Source: Tubiluchus corallicola
Taxonomy: Eukaryota > Priapulida > Priapulimorpha > Priapulimorphida > Tubiluchidae
NCBI GenBank assembly: GCA_030141605.1
Contig: JAQGDQ010000013.1
Coordinates: forward strand, 884,447-944,446
Length of the DNA: 60,000 nt
Direction of reading: 5' to 3'
A program made the position numbers and the translations under genes. Of the stretch, positions 1 to 12,600 are shown piece after piece. The first letter of the stretch is position 1. Each line of letters starts with the position of its first letter. The notes under the pieces were generated by a model that searched no databases, had not been told where the DNA came from, and saw only the letters and a list, made by a program, of their open reading frames with translations.

Positions 1-519
1 GGCAATGTATTCTTTACAACAATATCATCATTAGTATTAGCTCCATTAATCTCATCATTACATTAAACTAAGTATCTAACGCTTTAAAGAGAGAAACTAA
101 GTAGGGCACATAACTCGCTAACCAGTTTACTTACTAGAAAACAATTATTTGTCCAAGAGGGAGTGAAAAGGATTACCTGTCTGTGAAGCAAGACAAAATA
201 AATAATGATATTATACCTTAAGCAGATGTTGGAATCGCCTTAAAGTGCGCATATTTCACTTCAAAGAAGATTAATTTTATCTGATGTATAATAAATTATT
301 CAACGTGTATTGACGTTTTAAATCATTATTATTATTACATAAACAAGGACAACGGACGGTGGCAGTACGCTTAACGACTCACTTCGCGACCTCTCTTTAG
401 TGTCCTCTACGTGGCAGCCCATGTACGATGAGTTCAACTTGGGCTAGCTAGCCCATGTACGTCAATTGTCTTACTTCGGCTAGTGGCTTACTCGGCGCCC
501 AACAATACTAATAATTAGC
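1..519. other. Upstream non-coding DNA
   Basis: No gene is seen. The only structure is a 16-base perfect palindrome, tgggctagctagccca, at about 439-454, with acccatgtacg-like repeats around it. GC content is locally higher from 350 to 570 than in most of the window. Confidence 0.5.
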
Positions 520-899
520 GGTGAGGTCTACTTTGCGTACTTCGCGTGCTTCGCGTTGAGCGCACAGGATCATGGGTAAAATGATGTTATTCGATGTGTA
601 AACAAACCCGCGTGGCAAATTACATTATCGTCAGTTTCAACAACAATTTTAATGGTGTAGAGTGCTGCTACTAATAAAAATGGTAAGAAATTGTAGCTGT
701 AAACTAGTTGAAAAACTTTCTGACAAGTAGAAACTGAGTTTTACAAATCTCAGTTTGGAACGCTATTCAGTAAACTAAAATGCATTAGTGATGCATTCGT
801 TTATTTAGTTTTGCATAACTAAAACTATAGATGCCTTCAAGTTACCAGAAGTTTCTAGTGACTAAAAGCTAAATATGGTACTGTCCATCTTTCTGGTGA

Positions 900-1031
900 A
901 AGTGCAAAGTATTTTTTATATATATGAAAGCTGAATAAGGAAACTTGTAAAAGACTCACATTATTAGTGCAAAGTATTTTTTATGTATATGAAGCTGCTG
1001 AATAAGGAAACTTGTAAAAGACTACATTATT
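900..1031. repeat. 66-bp tandem duplication
   Basis: The block from agtgcaaagtattttttata through aaggaaacttgtaaaagact occurs twice in tandem, with a few differences. Confidence 0.8.
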
Positions 1032-2249
1032 ATTATTTAATTCATATTATTTTTTTAATTTGCTATATTGGGTTCATTTTTATTAGCTTTGTTTATTGTA
1101 AATATATACAGATTAGTACTAACAGTACTAATAGTAGTAACTTTTTCAGGAATAAAAGTAATATACTAAGTGGTCCACTCACATAGCTTGGGTGGCATCA
1201 GTCATTTAATTTTACGGAAGGAAGAACAGCATGAAATAGTGGACATGTTGCCAACAGGAATATCCATTGGCAAAATTGGACAACCTTGAAGCTGAAGTGT
1301 GTTGAGAGAGGAAATTTACTTTTTACTGTACATAAAACATAAGTAGACATTGACAAGCTGCAAGCATCGACTTAGCATTATTGTAATTCAAGAGCTGTGT
1401 TACTGTTGTGGCAAACTGATATGGTTGCAATTTTAACATGTGTAATATGAAGTCTGCTTTAGCTGTTCGTATTGTAAATGCTTGTCCAATTATATGCGTA
1501 AATCAAACACTGTGACATACAATAGCAGTATTAACTAAAATCTTCACAAGGATTTGAAATTTGGCTCCCCTGATTTACATGTCAATATGTGTGCAAAAGC
1601 TAGTTTAAAATGTTTGTGTTTCCAAGCATATATCAATATATATATATATATAAATTAAGCAACAGTCAATTCGACGTTGTTTGCAACTTTTTGTATTTCA
1701 GAATAGCAGTGACAACAAGCATATTTAGAACAACACACAACTAAAAACTAACAACTCACAAACTGCAATAGCCTAAGTAACTCACTAATGATTCCACATG
1801 CATTAGCATTCCAGCTACATAAGTATTGGCACCAGTTATTATAAAATGTGTGCGATCCATTATAAAATATTCTAGAGGCTACCAGCAATAATACAGATAA
1901 ACAAGACACCAAGTGTAGTATTCCTTTGTGTGCTGCTTTGTAAATGCAGCAATAACTGCTGGTTTTACTAGTCTACTAGAACATGTATACAAGAAACTGC
2001 ATTGCAGATAGCTGAAAAATATCTGAGAAATGAAATAATCATGGGCCATTTATCTTTTGTGTGGAAAAGAATGGTGGAACTTGCAAAAACTTATGATGTT
2101 AACTCTCTCTGCTATTTTCTTATGTGATGAAAAACTTTTCATTAGTAAGGGTTGTGACGTCACAGATGTTCTCGTCCGTATTAAAATTATGCTAAAGTTC
2201 ATTTTGTACTGCAAATAAAATATTCACTTTTGTTTTATGTTTGGGTTGG

Positions 2250-3020
2250 TTTTCTGCCCATCCTTTAATACCTCCCCCCTTTTCCCTGTTCGATGGCGAT
2301 CTTCCCGCCACTTGTCTTGAATGGTAACAGGATATTTTTCGCACTCCTGGAAAAGCATTGAACCGTGATTTTTCCTTATTGCCCCCATTACGGGTTTGAG
2401 CTGCGTTTGAAGCTACACGTTTTGTTGCAGCAAGTTTGAGATCTCATAACTTTTGAGATCTCATAATGAGTTCGTTAGTTTTGGTGTTCTCATCGTAATC
2501 AAATTTCTCTGAGAGGAAACCAGACGGTTCATTGGCAGTGTTACTACCATCCAGGAAACTTCGTCGTCTATGCAATCTGGCCAGGTAGATCATGACGGTT
2601 GTTGGGTGGAGTTTGGAACTGCCTAAGGAGGTTGCCTAGCTGAAGACTGAGAACGAGGAACTTTCCTCTTTTCCTCCGTCATTTGCTGACTCCTAGAGTA
2701 CAGGAGTAAACGGAGACGTTTCGAGACCCTGGATCCTTGTTTCTAACACTTTGGTGGTGGAGTCTGCAATGCGTGAGCCCCAGCAATCTGTTCCGGTGTG
2801 GTTTCTTGATTTTTGAGGTGTGATCCTGGATAACTGGACCCTTGGCTATGACACTATAGACACTTGCCGACGTCATCGCTAAATTGCTTCTGCTGCGACT
2901 CAACTTTATAATGAGTTGTAGTATCCAATTCATGTTGTTTGATCACTCGAACGCAATCATTCACATCGGATACTACAACAGTCTTGTATGCAGCAGCCAT
3001 TTTCTGTTCTTCGTTGAATT
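2250..3020 (-). pseudogene. Possible degenerate coding relic, unidentified
   Basis: On the minus strand this GC-richer block has long stretches with coding-like composition in more than one frame. Examples are a 68-residue frame from 3060 to 2854 with KTVVVSDVNDCVRVIKQ, and a stretch at about 2600-2465 reading LARLHRRRSFLDGSNTANEP. Stops and frame changes break them up. I do not recognise the family. It lies inside the inverted-repeat-bounded segment, so it could be a decayed element protein; it could also be chance. Confidence 0.2.
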
Positions 3021-3118
3021 TCGCGCGTTCCCATAGTCCTGTGCGCAAAATCCGAATCATGCCAACAATTCTGTGCGCTCAACGCGAAGCACGCGAAGTA
3101 CGCAAAGTAGACCTCACC

Positions 3119-3734
3119 TAAGTTAGCACTTAGTAGCACGCCAAGTTTACTGTGCTGCTCTCTACAAGCGGGTTTCAAAGACCAAATACAGTTATAACTA
3201 TGATAATCCAATGCGAACAAGCGAACCATTTCTGACGATCGGGCCAAACATGAACTCAGTTATTCACTACACAAAAAAAAGGATCGATCTCGCCCATCTG
3301 TCAAAAATTTTAATAACATTGTAAGTGTTAGTGCTTTATGCACAATAATCATACTTAATCTAACTGTATAAGAACATGAGGCATGTAAAGTGTGATTTTA
3401 CGTAGACACCGAATGCACAATATAACAGCGAAGATTAAACACGAAAAGTAGGCCTACACTAGTACAGGCTGTCACTGAATATCTCAACCAATTAATTGTC
3501 CTAAATTTGAAGAACTTCTCTGTAGGCTGAGGTTGCTGAAATCGCAGCCAAATGTCATCAGCAACATAAAATTATAGTAATAGTAACTGTACTAGTAATA
3601 GTAAATTTATTTAGTTTCATAAACTTAATACAATAGTTAAGATGTTATTTAGTGCACATACAAATACAAGCAGTGGTGACAATAGACGGTCACTCAGTCA
3701 GTCATAAGTTGTTATTAGCTAGACCTATTTAGGA
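3119..3734. other. Non-coding stretch without recognised features
   Basis: AT-rich sequence with no open frame of note and no clear repeat structure. Confidence 0.4.
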
Positions 3735-4054
3735 ATGAGCATCAAACGTTCGAGTTCGAATGAGTTTTTTTTTGTCTGGATTTGATTTGAACGTAAAACT
3801 ATAGATTTGAGCAATTCAACACTTCAACCACATGCGTTCTTTATCATAAAAATGTTCGAAACATCATGCAGTTAGCATAATTTGCTGTGATTTCTGTGCA
3901 TAATTTTTAAACAAAAATTATTAGTGGTTTTAGTAGCGATTATGGATGGTGATGCTTAAACATAATCTGAAGAAACGCTTAACGAAGTAAATCAGCTTCT
4001 ATCATTTTAATCTCACCACTGTCGTACAGTCAAATGATCATGACGTCATATACT

Positions 4055-5011
4055 ATAGGTTTTACATGTCAAATGTAGACCTGCGTTAACTCAAATGTAG
4101 ATTTAGGTAAGTCAAATGTGTCTTGGTAACTCAAATGTAGACTTTGGTAGTTCAAATGTGTTAACAATGGTTTTCAACAAATCTTAAGCGCTTTTGGTAA
4201 GTCAAATATAGACACATGTCAAGTGAAATGTGACATTGGTATCTCAAATGTGGATAGGTGGTAAAGCTTAAGGATGTTAAATTTAATCTCCTTTAATCCT
4301 AATTTAATAATTGCTGTGAAAATAATAACTTTATAGGTCTACTAATAGTTCACTAATATTCTGTAAACTTTACGCACCATTGGAACTGTTAGAGAAAACA
4401 ATACATTCTTGAAATAAACAATGTTTCTTGAGAGAAACTAATTCATTAATGCAGTGCTAATGCATTACTTAAAAAACTAATTAGTGATTCACTGTTCATT
4501 GGGAAGTGGGAACCGATTTATTCTTTTCTGCCGACATTTTTTGTAAAATATTGACAAATAAAATGTAGAATTGGTGTATATATTAATAATTGTATAAATG
4601 TTAACTTATTTATGTACAACACTTTTAAGTGTTCTTATCAAATAAACATTTTCTTTACATTTAAAAAATGTATTAACGTCCATACACAAATAGTTGCAAA
4701 TTAATTAAATATAATAAAAATTGATGCTGCCGATAGCACCATGACCATACAATATAATTTTAATTTGGTTTTATCTTTTTGTAATTTGCACTTAAATGAG
4801 CTAATTACCGGTTTATTCAAAGTACCGCATCTACATTTTAGTTACCTAAGTCACATTTGAGTTACCAAAACACATTCGAAATTCCTATTTCTACATTTGA
4901 CTTACCTAAGTCACATTTGAGTTACCAAAACACATTCGAAATTCCTATGTCTACATTTGACTTACCTAAGTCACATTTGAACTTACCTGTGTCTACATTT
5001 GACGTGTAAAA

Positions 5012-5016
<5 letters not shown>
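4055..5016. mobile_element. Foldback-like element with subrepeat-built inverted ends
   Basis: The left end starts ataggttttacatgtcaaat and the right end is its near-exact reverse complement (atttgacgtgtaaaacctat). Each arm is made of short subrepeats (GTCAAATGTAGAC and GGTAACTCAAATGTG types) in opposite orientation: about 4068-4257 on the left and 4835-5003 on the right. The flanks are TA-rich, consistent with insertion at TA. The 550-bp centre has no coding potential. This is a non-autonomous element of foldback or MITE type. Confidence 0.75.

Positions 5017-5058
<42 letters not shown>
5013..5058. repeat. (TA)n microsatellite
   Basis: An uninterrupted TA dinucleotide run directly abuts the right end of the foldback-like element. 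Confidence 0.95.
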
Positions 5059-5060
<2 letters not shown>

Positions 5061-6199
5061 TAATAGTTTCATCATCATCATCATACGCCCGTCACGTCTA
5101 TTGTAGACATTGGGCAGGCAGAATTCTAAAATAAAAGAAATCTGCCTTCAGACAGGTAAACGCAGCAGTAATCCAGCAAAAAAACCTAGACACTGCTACG
5201 CCAGTGGTTTGTCAGCACCACTTCCGTAATAGTTTTAGTGGAGAAAAAAATCGATTAATATGCATAGTCTTTGTAAGACTGATTTTTGCTGGTGGCTCAA
5301 AAACATGTTCGAAAATCTTTCAATCTCAACTCTAATTCGATTCGATTTCGAAAGTCGCAAATTCGATTCGATTTGACTCGAATTCGCTTTCTAGTAGAGA
5401 ATGCTCAGGATTAGACTTATTGCATGTTTGTATTTTTCGGTACCACTTTTAAACATTTTTCTTATTGTGAAATAAGTTACTGCATCGAAAATCTACAGGC
5501 TTGATTTAAGAGTCTTTAAATTACTGACTAAAGCGGAGTATGTTTATTCTTTAATCGCATAGGTCCTTTAACATAGACGCTGAAAGCAAGTCATGCAAGA
5601 ACTCCACACTTTTCCAAGCCGTCGTCATTCTTTGTGGAACGTATCAGATTACAATTGTGTGAGATATAGTATGTGCATGTTCTAATACTATAATTGATTA
5701 GCCATGTACATGATAACGATCAACAGGATGATGAAAATGATGACGACGACGACAGCGATGAGGGTAAGATGATGACGGTAATTGTATTACTAAGAACATT
5801 AATGATGACAACGATACCAATGACAAGGACGAGGGTGGTGAATGAAAACGCTTTATCCTTGCATGCTTTGACTTGCTATTGCCTTAGAATTCCACTAAGG
5901 AATGTTTCGTGATTGTAGACAGAGTTACATATTCCTAACGAGAGAAAGCATAAAGCAAGCTCACTGTTATGGTTAATAGCTAGCAGCTAGTGCTATTACT
6001 ATTATTATTTATTAGGCACAAAATAAATGCATGCATTTTATACATGTGTTACAGTAAACAAAATTATGATGGCTATGATCAATACGAAGGTTTTGTATTA
6101 ATACGCTCCCATATAATCAAATAGACCCCCCGTCCAAAAAACGAATGCAAATCACATAAAAACTCAACGTTCAGTTACATTGATTTTTCTTACACACAG
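5059..6199. other. Region upstream of the receptor gene
   Basis: No gene is supported. A short CATCATCAT run at about 5073 is followed by a moderately GC-rich stretch to 5210 that may be the edge of a retroelement. From 5720 to 5830 there is a purine-rich GATGA-type stretch. If the promoter is proximal it would be near 5900-6200, but no core element was recognised. Confidence 0.3.
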
Positions 6200-6442
6200 T
6201 TCTGTGAGCTGGAAGATGCTCAGTGACCAAGGAAGTCGGTGTGAGCAGATTGATTGCTGCCTCGGATACTGCGGCTTCATTATTTCCTACTCTGCTGTAG
6301 ACCGTAGTTTCTGCATAGTCATAATGGAAGTTTTAACACGGCTTTCTCTTTGCAACGAGAGTGTACATTATGTAGTGAAACTACTGAGGAGTGTACTCCA
6401 TGTGGGGAAAGTGTAGCTGGACCAAACGGCTTGTGGCAGGTG
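6200..6442 (+). other. Candidate 5' UTR part of exon 1
   Basis: A pyrimidine run followed by cacacag ends at 6199 and looks like a splice acceptor, so an upstream non-coding exon may join here. The stretch has short upstream reading frames (one from 6214) that are not in frame with the receptor. No TATA box or initiator could be assigned. An octamer ATGCAAAT lies at 6145-6152, with unknown meaning. There is no sign of sushi (CCP) domains like those of vertebrate GABBR1a; the Cys-containing frame just upstream of the ATG has no ATG of its own. Confidence 0.25.
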
Positions 6443-6679
6443 ATGGAAATGATCTGGTTAATGGTTAACACTTTGTTGATTTATCAATGCTCATGTGCGC
6501 TCGAAGCGCCAAAATCTCGGACATTGGTAGTAGGTGGGATATTTCCCATGACCAGCGGAAGCGGATGGGCTGGAGGTCTGGGGTGCCTTCCCGCGGCTCG
6601 CATGGCTTTAGAGGATGTAAACAATAGGAGTGATATTCTGCCTTATCATACACTTAATATGACCGAGGCCAATAGCAAG
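6443..6679 (+). CDS. GABBR1: GABBR1 exon 1: signal peptide and start of VFT lobe 1
   Basis: Encodes residues 1-79. The start ATG is the first in its frame and has G at -3 and +4. The next ATG, 6 bases on, is the alternative. Residues 1-21 form a hydrophobic leader ending in Cys-Ala-Leu-Glu-Ala. The first beta strand follows, with GGIFPM and SGSGWAGG; W42 matches a ligand-contact Trp of the human subunit. The block [13 protein letters not shown] is typical of GABBR1. It ends AAG|gtaggt, phase 0. Confidence 0.93.
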
Positions 6680-9600
6680 GTAGGTTATTCGTTAGTCGCT
6701 ACTGATATATGTGTAGTATGAAAATTTCCAAGCATGCATGTATGTGCAAACTAGTCCGCTTCTAAAATTAATAATTCGCAATAAGTTTAAGAAATGCTCT
6801 CACCACTATAATATTGAGATCCAAACACTGATCATATATCTTTGAACTTTGATGTAATTTTGTTGTACACATGGTTTTGTTATTATACAGTTACAATATC
6901 ATTACAAAAATTACTTTTAATGACAAAACAGCTACAATAAATAGGAAACCCCAAATTTAACAAAAAAAAAACAAAACAAGGAAAACACATCACTGTTGAA
7001 GTTTATTTTCTGGTAAAAGAAAAATGAAAAAAAGTCACAGAAAAAGTGACCATTTCGGGGAGAGCTTTTATGTTGTTAACACGTTTGTGCAACACTAAAA
7101 CGATATAACCACATTGAAATAACGTAGACGCATAGGCAATAAAAACACAAATGCAAAACGCAGATGTATAAAGTTCATAGTCACAACCGGTTAAGTTCTG
7201 TGACTGTGTCCTTACTTTGTACTTGTGTTTTTCGCTTGTGTTTTTATTTGGTGGTGATGCCGTGTTGTTTACATATGGGTGTAATTTCATTTTTCCACCT
7301 AAAGATAAACTACAGTTGCAGTTTGAAACGTCTTGTTTTTCCCTTGTTTTTTAAATTTATTTTTACAAGAGATTTTTTGCTAACTTAGACTTTATCCCTT
7401 ACTAATCTGTGGTCCGTTGTATATAAGAGAACAGAACACTTTTGTGAGCTACGAAATCGAACTTTTTCGTCTATAGTTAGATCTGGATTACCTTATAGGC
7501 TAGCATAGGCTGCAGTTTAGGGTCCGTCGAGATTAGGGCGCCCATACTTTGCTCAATAATTCAATTAACTAAAAATAAAATTTCAACTTTAAAAAAAGAA
7601 GGCCAGTAAGTCTGAAAATCCAATTTTAAAATGGCTCCTCATTTGAGATAAACGATCATTGTTTGAGGCCCTTTATTTGAGACTAGAGCCTCTCTTTGAA
7701 GCCCTTTATTTGAAATATAGGGTGCAGATATGAAAGTGTTGCTGAAATATATCATTCGAGACCAGTGCGAGGCTGCGAGCAAATTAGAGGGTCCGTCTAA
7801 GGGGCTTCATAATTTCATTAGCCTAGAAGCCGTAAAGGGTCATAATCCGGTCCTGCCTATAGTATGATCATTTCAGTGTTGACCTCTATTATAATTATAA
7901 TAATATAGTAAATCTGATAGATACAATATTCTTGTAAGTGTAATAATGTGATTATCTACAAGTCCCCTGTTGCAATGGCTCTTAATGTCTTCATGTTTGT
8001 GAGTACGTTCTGCGATTTCTAACTATACCGATTTCAGCTGCTTGGAGAAGAATATTTAAGAAACACTAACCTAATTGACGCAATCTCATTTCAGCTGGCT
8101 TCTTTTCGCTGAAGCCATTTATAATTACAGTAACATTTCCACAACTCGCGGCTTACGTCTGTTATCATCTGTGTGCTGTATAGTGTATGTTACGACTGGC
8201 TCGAGAAGACTGAATCAAATTAATGAAATCCCTTCTTGAACCCTGTTTTTACAAAAGATATAATGCCATCTGCGTTCTGAACATATTGTTCTGATGGTAA
8301 ACTTAATGACAGTTAAGGCAAAACTAACAGAAGTAGAAATGGTCAACGAACGTCCCACTTCTTCATTGCTATCCAAAAACGCCGCATCCACGATACATGA
8401 CGTCAAAGCACTGAGTGTCATGGCGGATGATAACGTTTCTTACAGTACCAATGGCCTTTAATTTAAGTTACCATATGACATAAAAGTATGCTTCACAACT
8501 GTTTTGAACGTTGGAAAATATGTAATTCCGCCTGCGCTGTAAAAGAAAATAACATAAAAAATAATGTCATAGGACCGTGGAAATCAGTATTATAGACTGA
8601 ATGATCCAAAGTCCAGTATTGCATAGTCCAGTGATCCATAGAGTTATACGTAATTCTGAGTTGGTGTTGCTTTTTTGGGTTTTGGTGGCATACAATTTTA
8701 CTTTACAGTTGGCATTATAATTTTACAAATTTTGTACTTGAGAAACTATAGAAAAGAATAAAGTATATTAATACAACGCTTAATAATTATACCTTTAAAA
8801 ATTACGTAATCATCAATTCAATTCAATTTTATTTGCACAAATAAATACAGTGTACATTGACAAAGTAATATAAAATACATGTCAAATACTAGATAAACTG
8901 AAAAAATAGTTCGTAATAGGCTTTATGCAAAGTTATTTTTATAGACGAAAATTAAGATATAGGCCTAGCACGTTGATCCAAAAATTACAGTTAATTATTG
9001 TATACTTCAGTAATGAAAAAAGAAAAACGACTTAAGAGTAATACCTGTTTCAGCTTTTTAAATGAAAGGTTATAAAGAATAAAATAATGAAAAAACTGTG
9101 GTTTGAGTCTGCTGTCATACTACGGATTTCTTCTTCTCTAGGAAAGTAAATAAACATTTAACAAGAATCGCGGCAAACAAAACACATGTCGGTATTGAAC
9201 GATGTATTCTATCTTCATCACGGAAAGAAGCAGTCGTAGCTGACAATCCCTTTTTTGTGTCGATCCTTTGAGCACTTGTTGTTATGTTACAGTCATAGCT
9301 GTTATTTTTTATTAGTACACACCGCAGACGCGTCCATGAGCAATATTGACGTGATGATAGAACCATGTCGATTTTGTGAATCGAATGTTCTTCAAACTCT
9401 TAATCGTGTCCTGTTAGCGCGTCCTGATGCTAAAACATAATATCATACTAACTGTGTTCAAGATGTTCCTTCTTTTATGACGCAGCTCAGTATAAATAAA
9501 GTCAAAGATTCGTATAAATTTGATAGGCGTTGCGGAAATAATAATATTTAGTTAAAGTTAAACTTCCCGCTTGTAATTAACATTGCACTAAAATTGTATT

Positions 9601-12600
9601 TCATGTAATAATGCGTTTTGCTCGTCACTGGACAATTTGTTTTATGTTATGACAGTGGTGAACTAAACGATTGTATAAAATATTCAATATATACTGTACA
9701 TGTATATTTTCCAGATTATTCTTAACATAAGGTGTAGTTAATTAGCAAAAGTAACACTTGAGTAGTCAGTTGATAGCAAGTAAGCAGTTTATATTGTGTT
9801 TCCCTTTATGAAGAACGCTTAAATTGAATGTGCTCCAAATAATCAGCAACGGCTACAAAAGCAACCCTAAATCTGTTAAATGTTCAGTTGTAGTGCACTG
9901 AGAATATTTTTTCACAGTTTGACGCATTGTAAGCCATTTATACGTGGAAACTTCTTAATGTAAGTGTCTGTGGCGGGACGGGAATGTAGCTAATGTCAAA
10001 GATACAGTGGTGTCATGCTAAGTTCAGATGTGGATATAGTAGAAGAAATCGCCCAGGAGCAGTTTTCCAAGCAGTCACTGATCCATCTGGGTTATCTAGT
10101 GAGACCCAGCGATGCTTAACTTCTGCAGCCAAGAAACACTATGCTGCTGGAAAAATATTAATGTAATTACGTTAAATTACGTTTTAATTATTTTGTGGAT
10201 TAGAAAGATCGATTTGCGAACACGGAGTTTGCCTTTTTTACTCGACATTGTAACAATAGTGCTCTAAAATTGTTCAATTAAGAAGCACTCCCTGTGCGCC
10301 ATGAAAGTAGAAGAAACAGCTGAAAATGGCTGTCATTATCAATGATCGAGACGTTACATCAGCAATAGTTATTTTGCTTCTGGCAATCTTTAGTTTCCTT
10401 CACACTTTCGGTGCACGAAGGCATGCCGGCTGCAAATTGCATCAGTTCACAGGGCAATTTTAAAATAACAAGGTTTGAAGCATGGCTGACTTTCTGTAAT
10501 TTCCATAAAACATTTCTATAAGAAGTCGCTCAGCCGTGACGTATGTAATTACACCAATCGTTAGACTATTCTTAAAATATTTTGCAGGCATGATTTTGAA
10601 AAACAGGGTTTTGCACTAAAAACGTTCAACAATTCTGCGATTTTATGCTTTTGTAGATTGTAAATCCAAAGGTCGCGAGTTATTCTCATATGTTATTTTT
10701 TTTAAGTTTTTCTGTTCTAATTAACGAAACAGTGTTTTGGAAGCGTGAATGTACTTTATAGGATAAGAAAACCTGTTAAGCACATACAGCTAAAAATTCG
10801 TCTGGAAATTTTGTATTACGTACGTGCTGCCTTATTGCAAACAGACCTTGTATTAGCAGAAACGCTGTATAAAACTTGTAAATTTAAACTGCAGCGATGA
10901 CCGTTAGGCGCGGCCATTTTGACGGTAAGGAGTTCGAAACAAGTTTAGATAACATTGCGTAAAATTTGAGAAAACAGGGAACACTTCACTAACTAAGTAA
11001 AAGTATAAATTTTTGTATCTTGCAATAAAATTAAGAATACGTTCTTTGTTGAGCCATTAGATAACTTTTTAAAAATAATCAGAGTATGCGTAACTAGAGT
11101 CATTAGGAAGGCAAAAATATAAAGCATTTTATCTTGTCAATAAGATTAGTAATATGTTTTTGTTGTGTCATCGGTGTTGGAGCATGAGTTAGTGACAATT
11201 TACCAGTTGGAGCAACATTTTACATGACATGTACTGTACTAAGAATTTCCTTTTCTAGTTACACAAGTCTGCCAAACAGGTAAGCGTCATGCAAAATAAT
11301 ATGACTTTGCACTGAAAGTTTTTTGGGACATACTTTAAAATTGCCTTTTCTCCCCTGTGATGTTTTCCTCATTGTCCAATGGTCGTTATGCGCATAAATA
11401 ATCTACATATAATATGGTTATCACGCACATATACGAGAACAGACGTGCGTAATCGATAAATAGAACCGCTATAATTAGTTACCGTGATTATCGAATCACG
11501 AAGCTGTACTTAATAACAGCCAGTATAATGTACAAGTACGTGAGTGGAAAACTCATTCTGAGCAGGTATAATGCAGGTAGTACGTGCTGTAATGAAAGTC
11601 CTCACAATTTCTCTTGTCATATCTTACACATTGCATCAAATGGATTTAGTTAATGACTGCAATCACAGCGCAAATTTAAAAAGTGATATAAATTGAGACA
11701 GCAATTGCATCTAACCATCACATTGTTTATCATAAATTCTCATAATAATAACTAATCTAATTTTCGAATTGGTGCAAGAAGCGTCACAAAGCAAAACTGT
11801 AATTAGCAGCCCATCCTCTTGTTCGATACATACAGGTCCCAAGCTGTGTTTAGCCCCGCCCAACGTGATGACGTAACACACATTCTCACAGTGCACTCAC
11901 AGCAAGTGCTTACAGCATGCAAACAAACTGAAAAACATGAAAAAATTCGGTACTAGTAAGTCTGGTACAGATAAGTTTGGTTCTAGTGATTTTGATACGA
12001 GAAAATTTTGGTACTGGCAAAATTTGCTGCTAGGAATTTTTTATACAGCGAAATTTTAGCACTAGGAAAATTGGATACAGGGAAATATTGGTGGTACTTG
12101 CAAAATTGAAGTTTTGTCAAGTAACTTTCTGTTTTTTGTACAGCTCTGTGTAAGTGTGATCCAGCACTCAACAGTCGGGACTGTACGGTTTTGCAAGGAC
12201 AGAAAATATAAACCTTTAAGACGATTCACTGAACTGACAGTCGTGTCTTAAAACACAACAAAACCTTTCATAAACATAAAGCTTGAAAAAAAATTCAATT
12301 TTATATCACTTACATACTGCCTTTTTGCATGCACGACTTCAATCGGCAGTCACGCTGTATAAAATATGTAAATTTAAACTCCCCCGATGACCGTTAGACG
12401 CAGCCATTTTCACGACAGGTCATTCGAAACAAGTTTAGATAACATTTTGTAAAGTTTGAAAAAATAATCAGAGCATTCGTAGCGCACAAGTCACTAACTA
12501 AATAAAATTTAAAATTACTGTATCTTGTCAATAAGATCAAAAATACGTTTTTTGGTTAGTGAGTGGTGCACCCTGGAGGGTGAGTCAGCGACATTTTACC

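Larger units (their letters stand above)
520..3118. mobile_element. 2.6-kb segment bounded by a perfect 48-bp inverted repeat
   Basis: Positions 520-567 (ggtgaggtctactttgcgta...) are the exact reverse complement of 3071-3118. A perfect 48-bp match 2.6 kb apart implies either a DNA element with terminal inverted repeats or two recent inverted copies of one short repeat. The interior has an AT-rich left part and a GC-richer right part (about 2230-3130). No transposase was recognised and no clear target duplication is visible. Confidence 0.5.
3735..5413. mobile_element. Candidate inverted-repeat element with TGAGCAT ends
   Basis: The left end reads tgagcatcaaacgttcgagt (from about 3737). The right end, as reverse complement, starts tgagcattctct and is rich in TTCGA/TCGAA-type words, as is the left end. 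This resembles ends of hAT-like non-autonomous elements. The repeat element at 4055-5016 lies within it and would be nested. Only the ends are similar and the match is partial. Confidence 0.3.

Noticed and set aside
6350-6442. In-frame upstream extension with four Cys, possibly a sushi-like N-terminus
   Set aside because: It has no ATG and only begins at a TTG; the Cys spacing is not that of a CCP module; the signal peptide begins at 6443.
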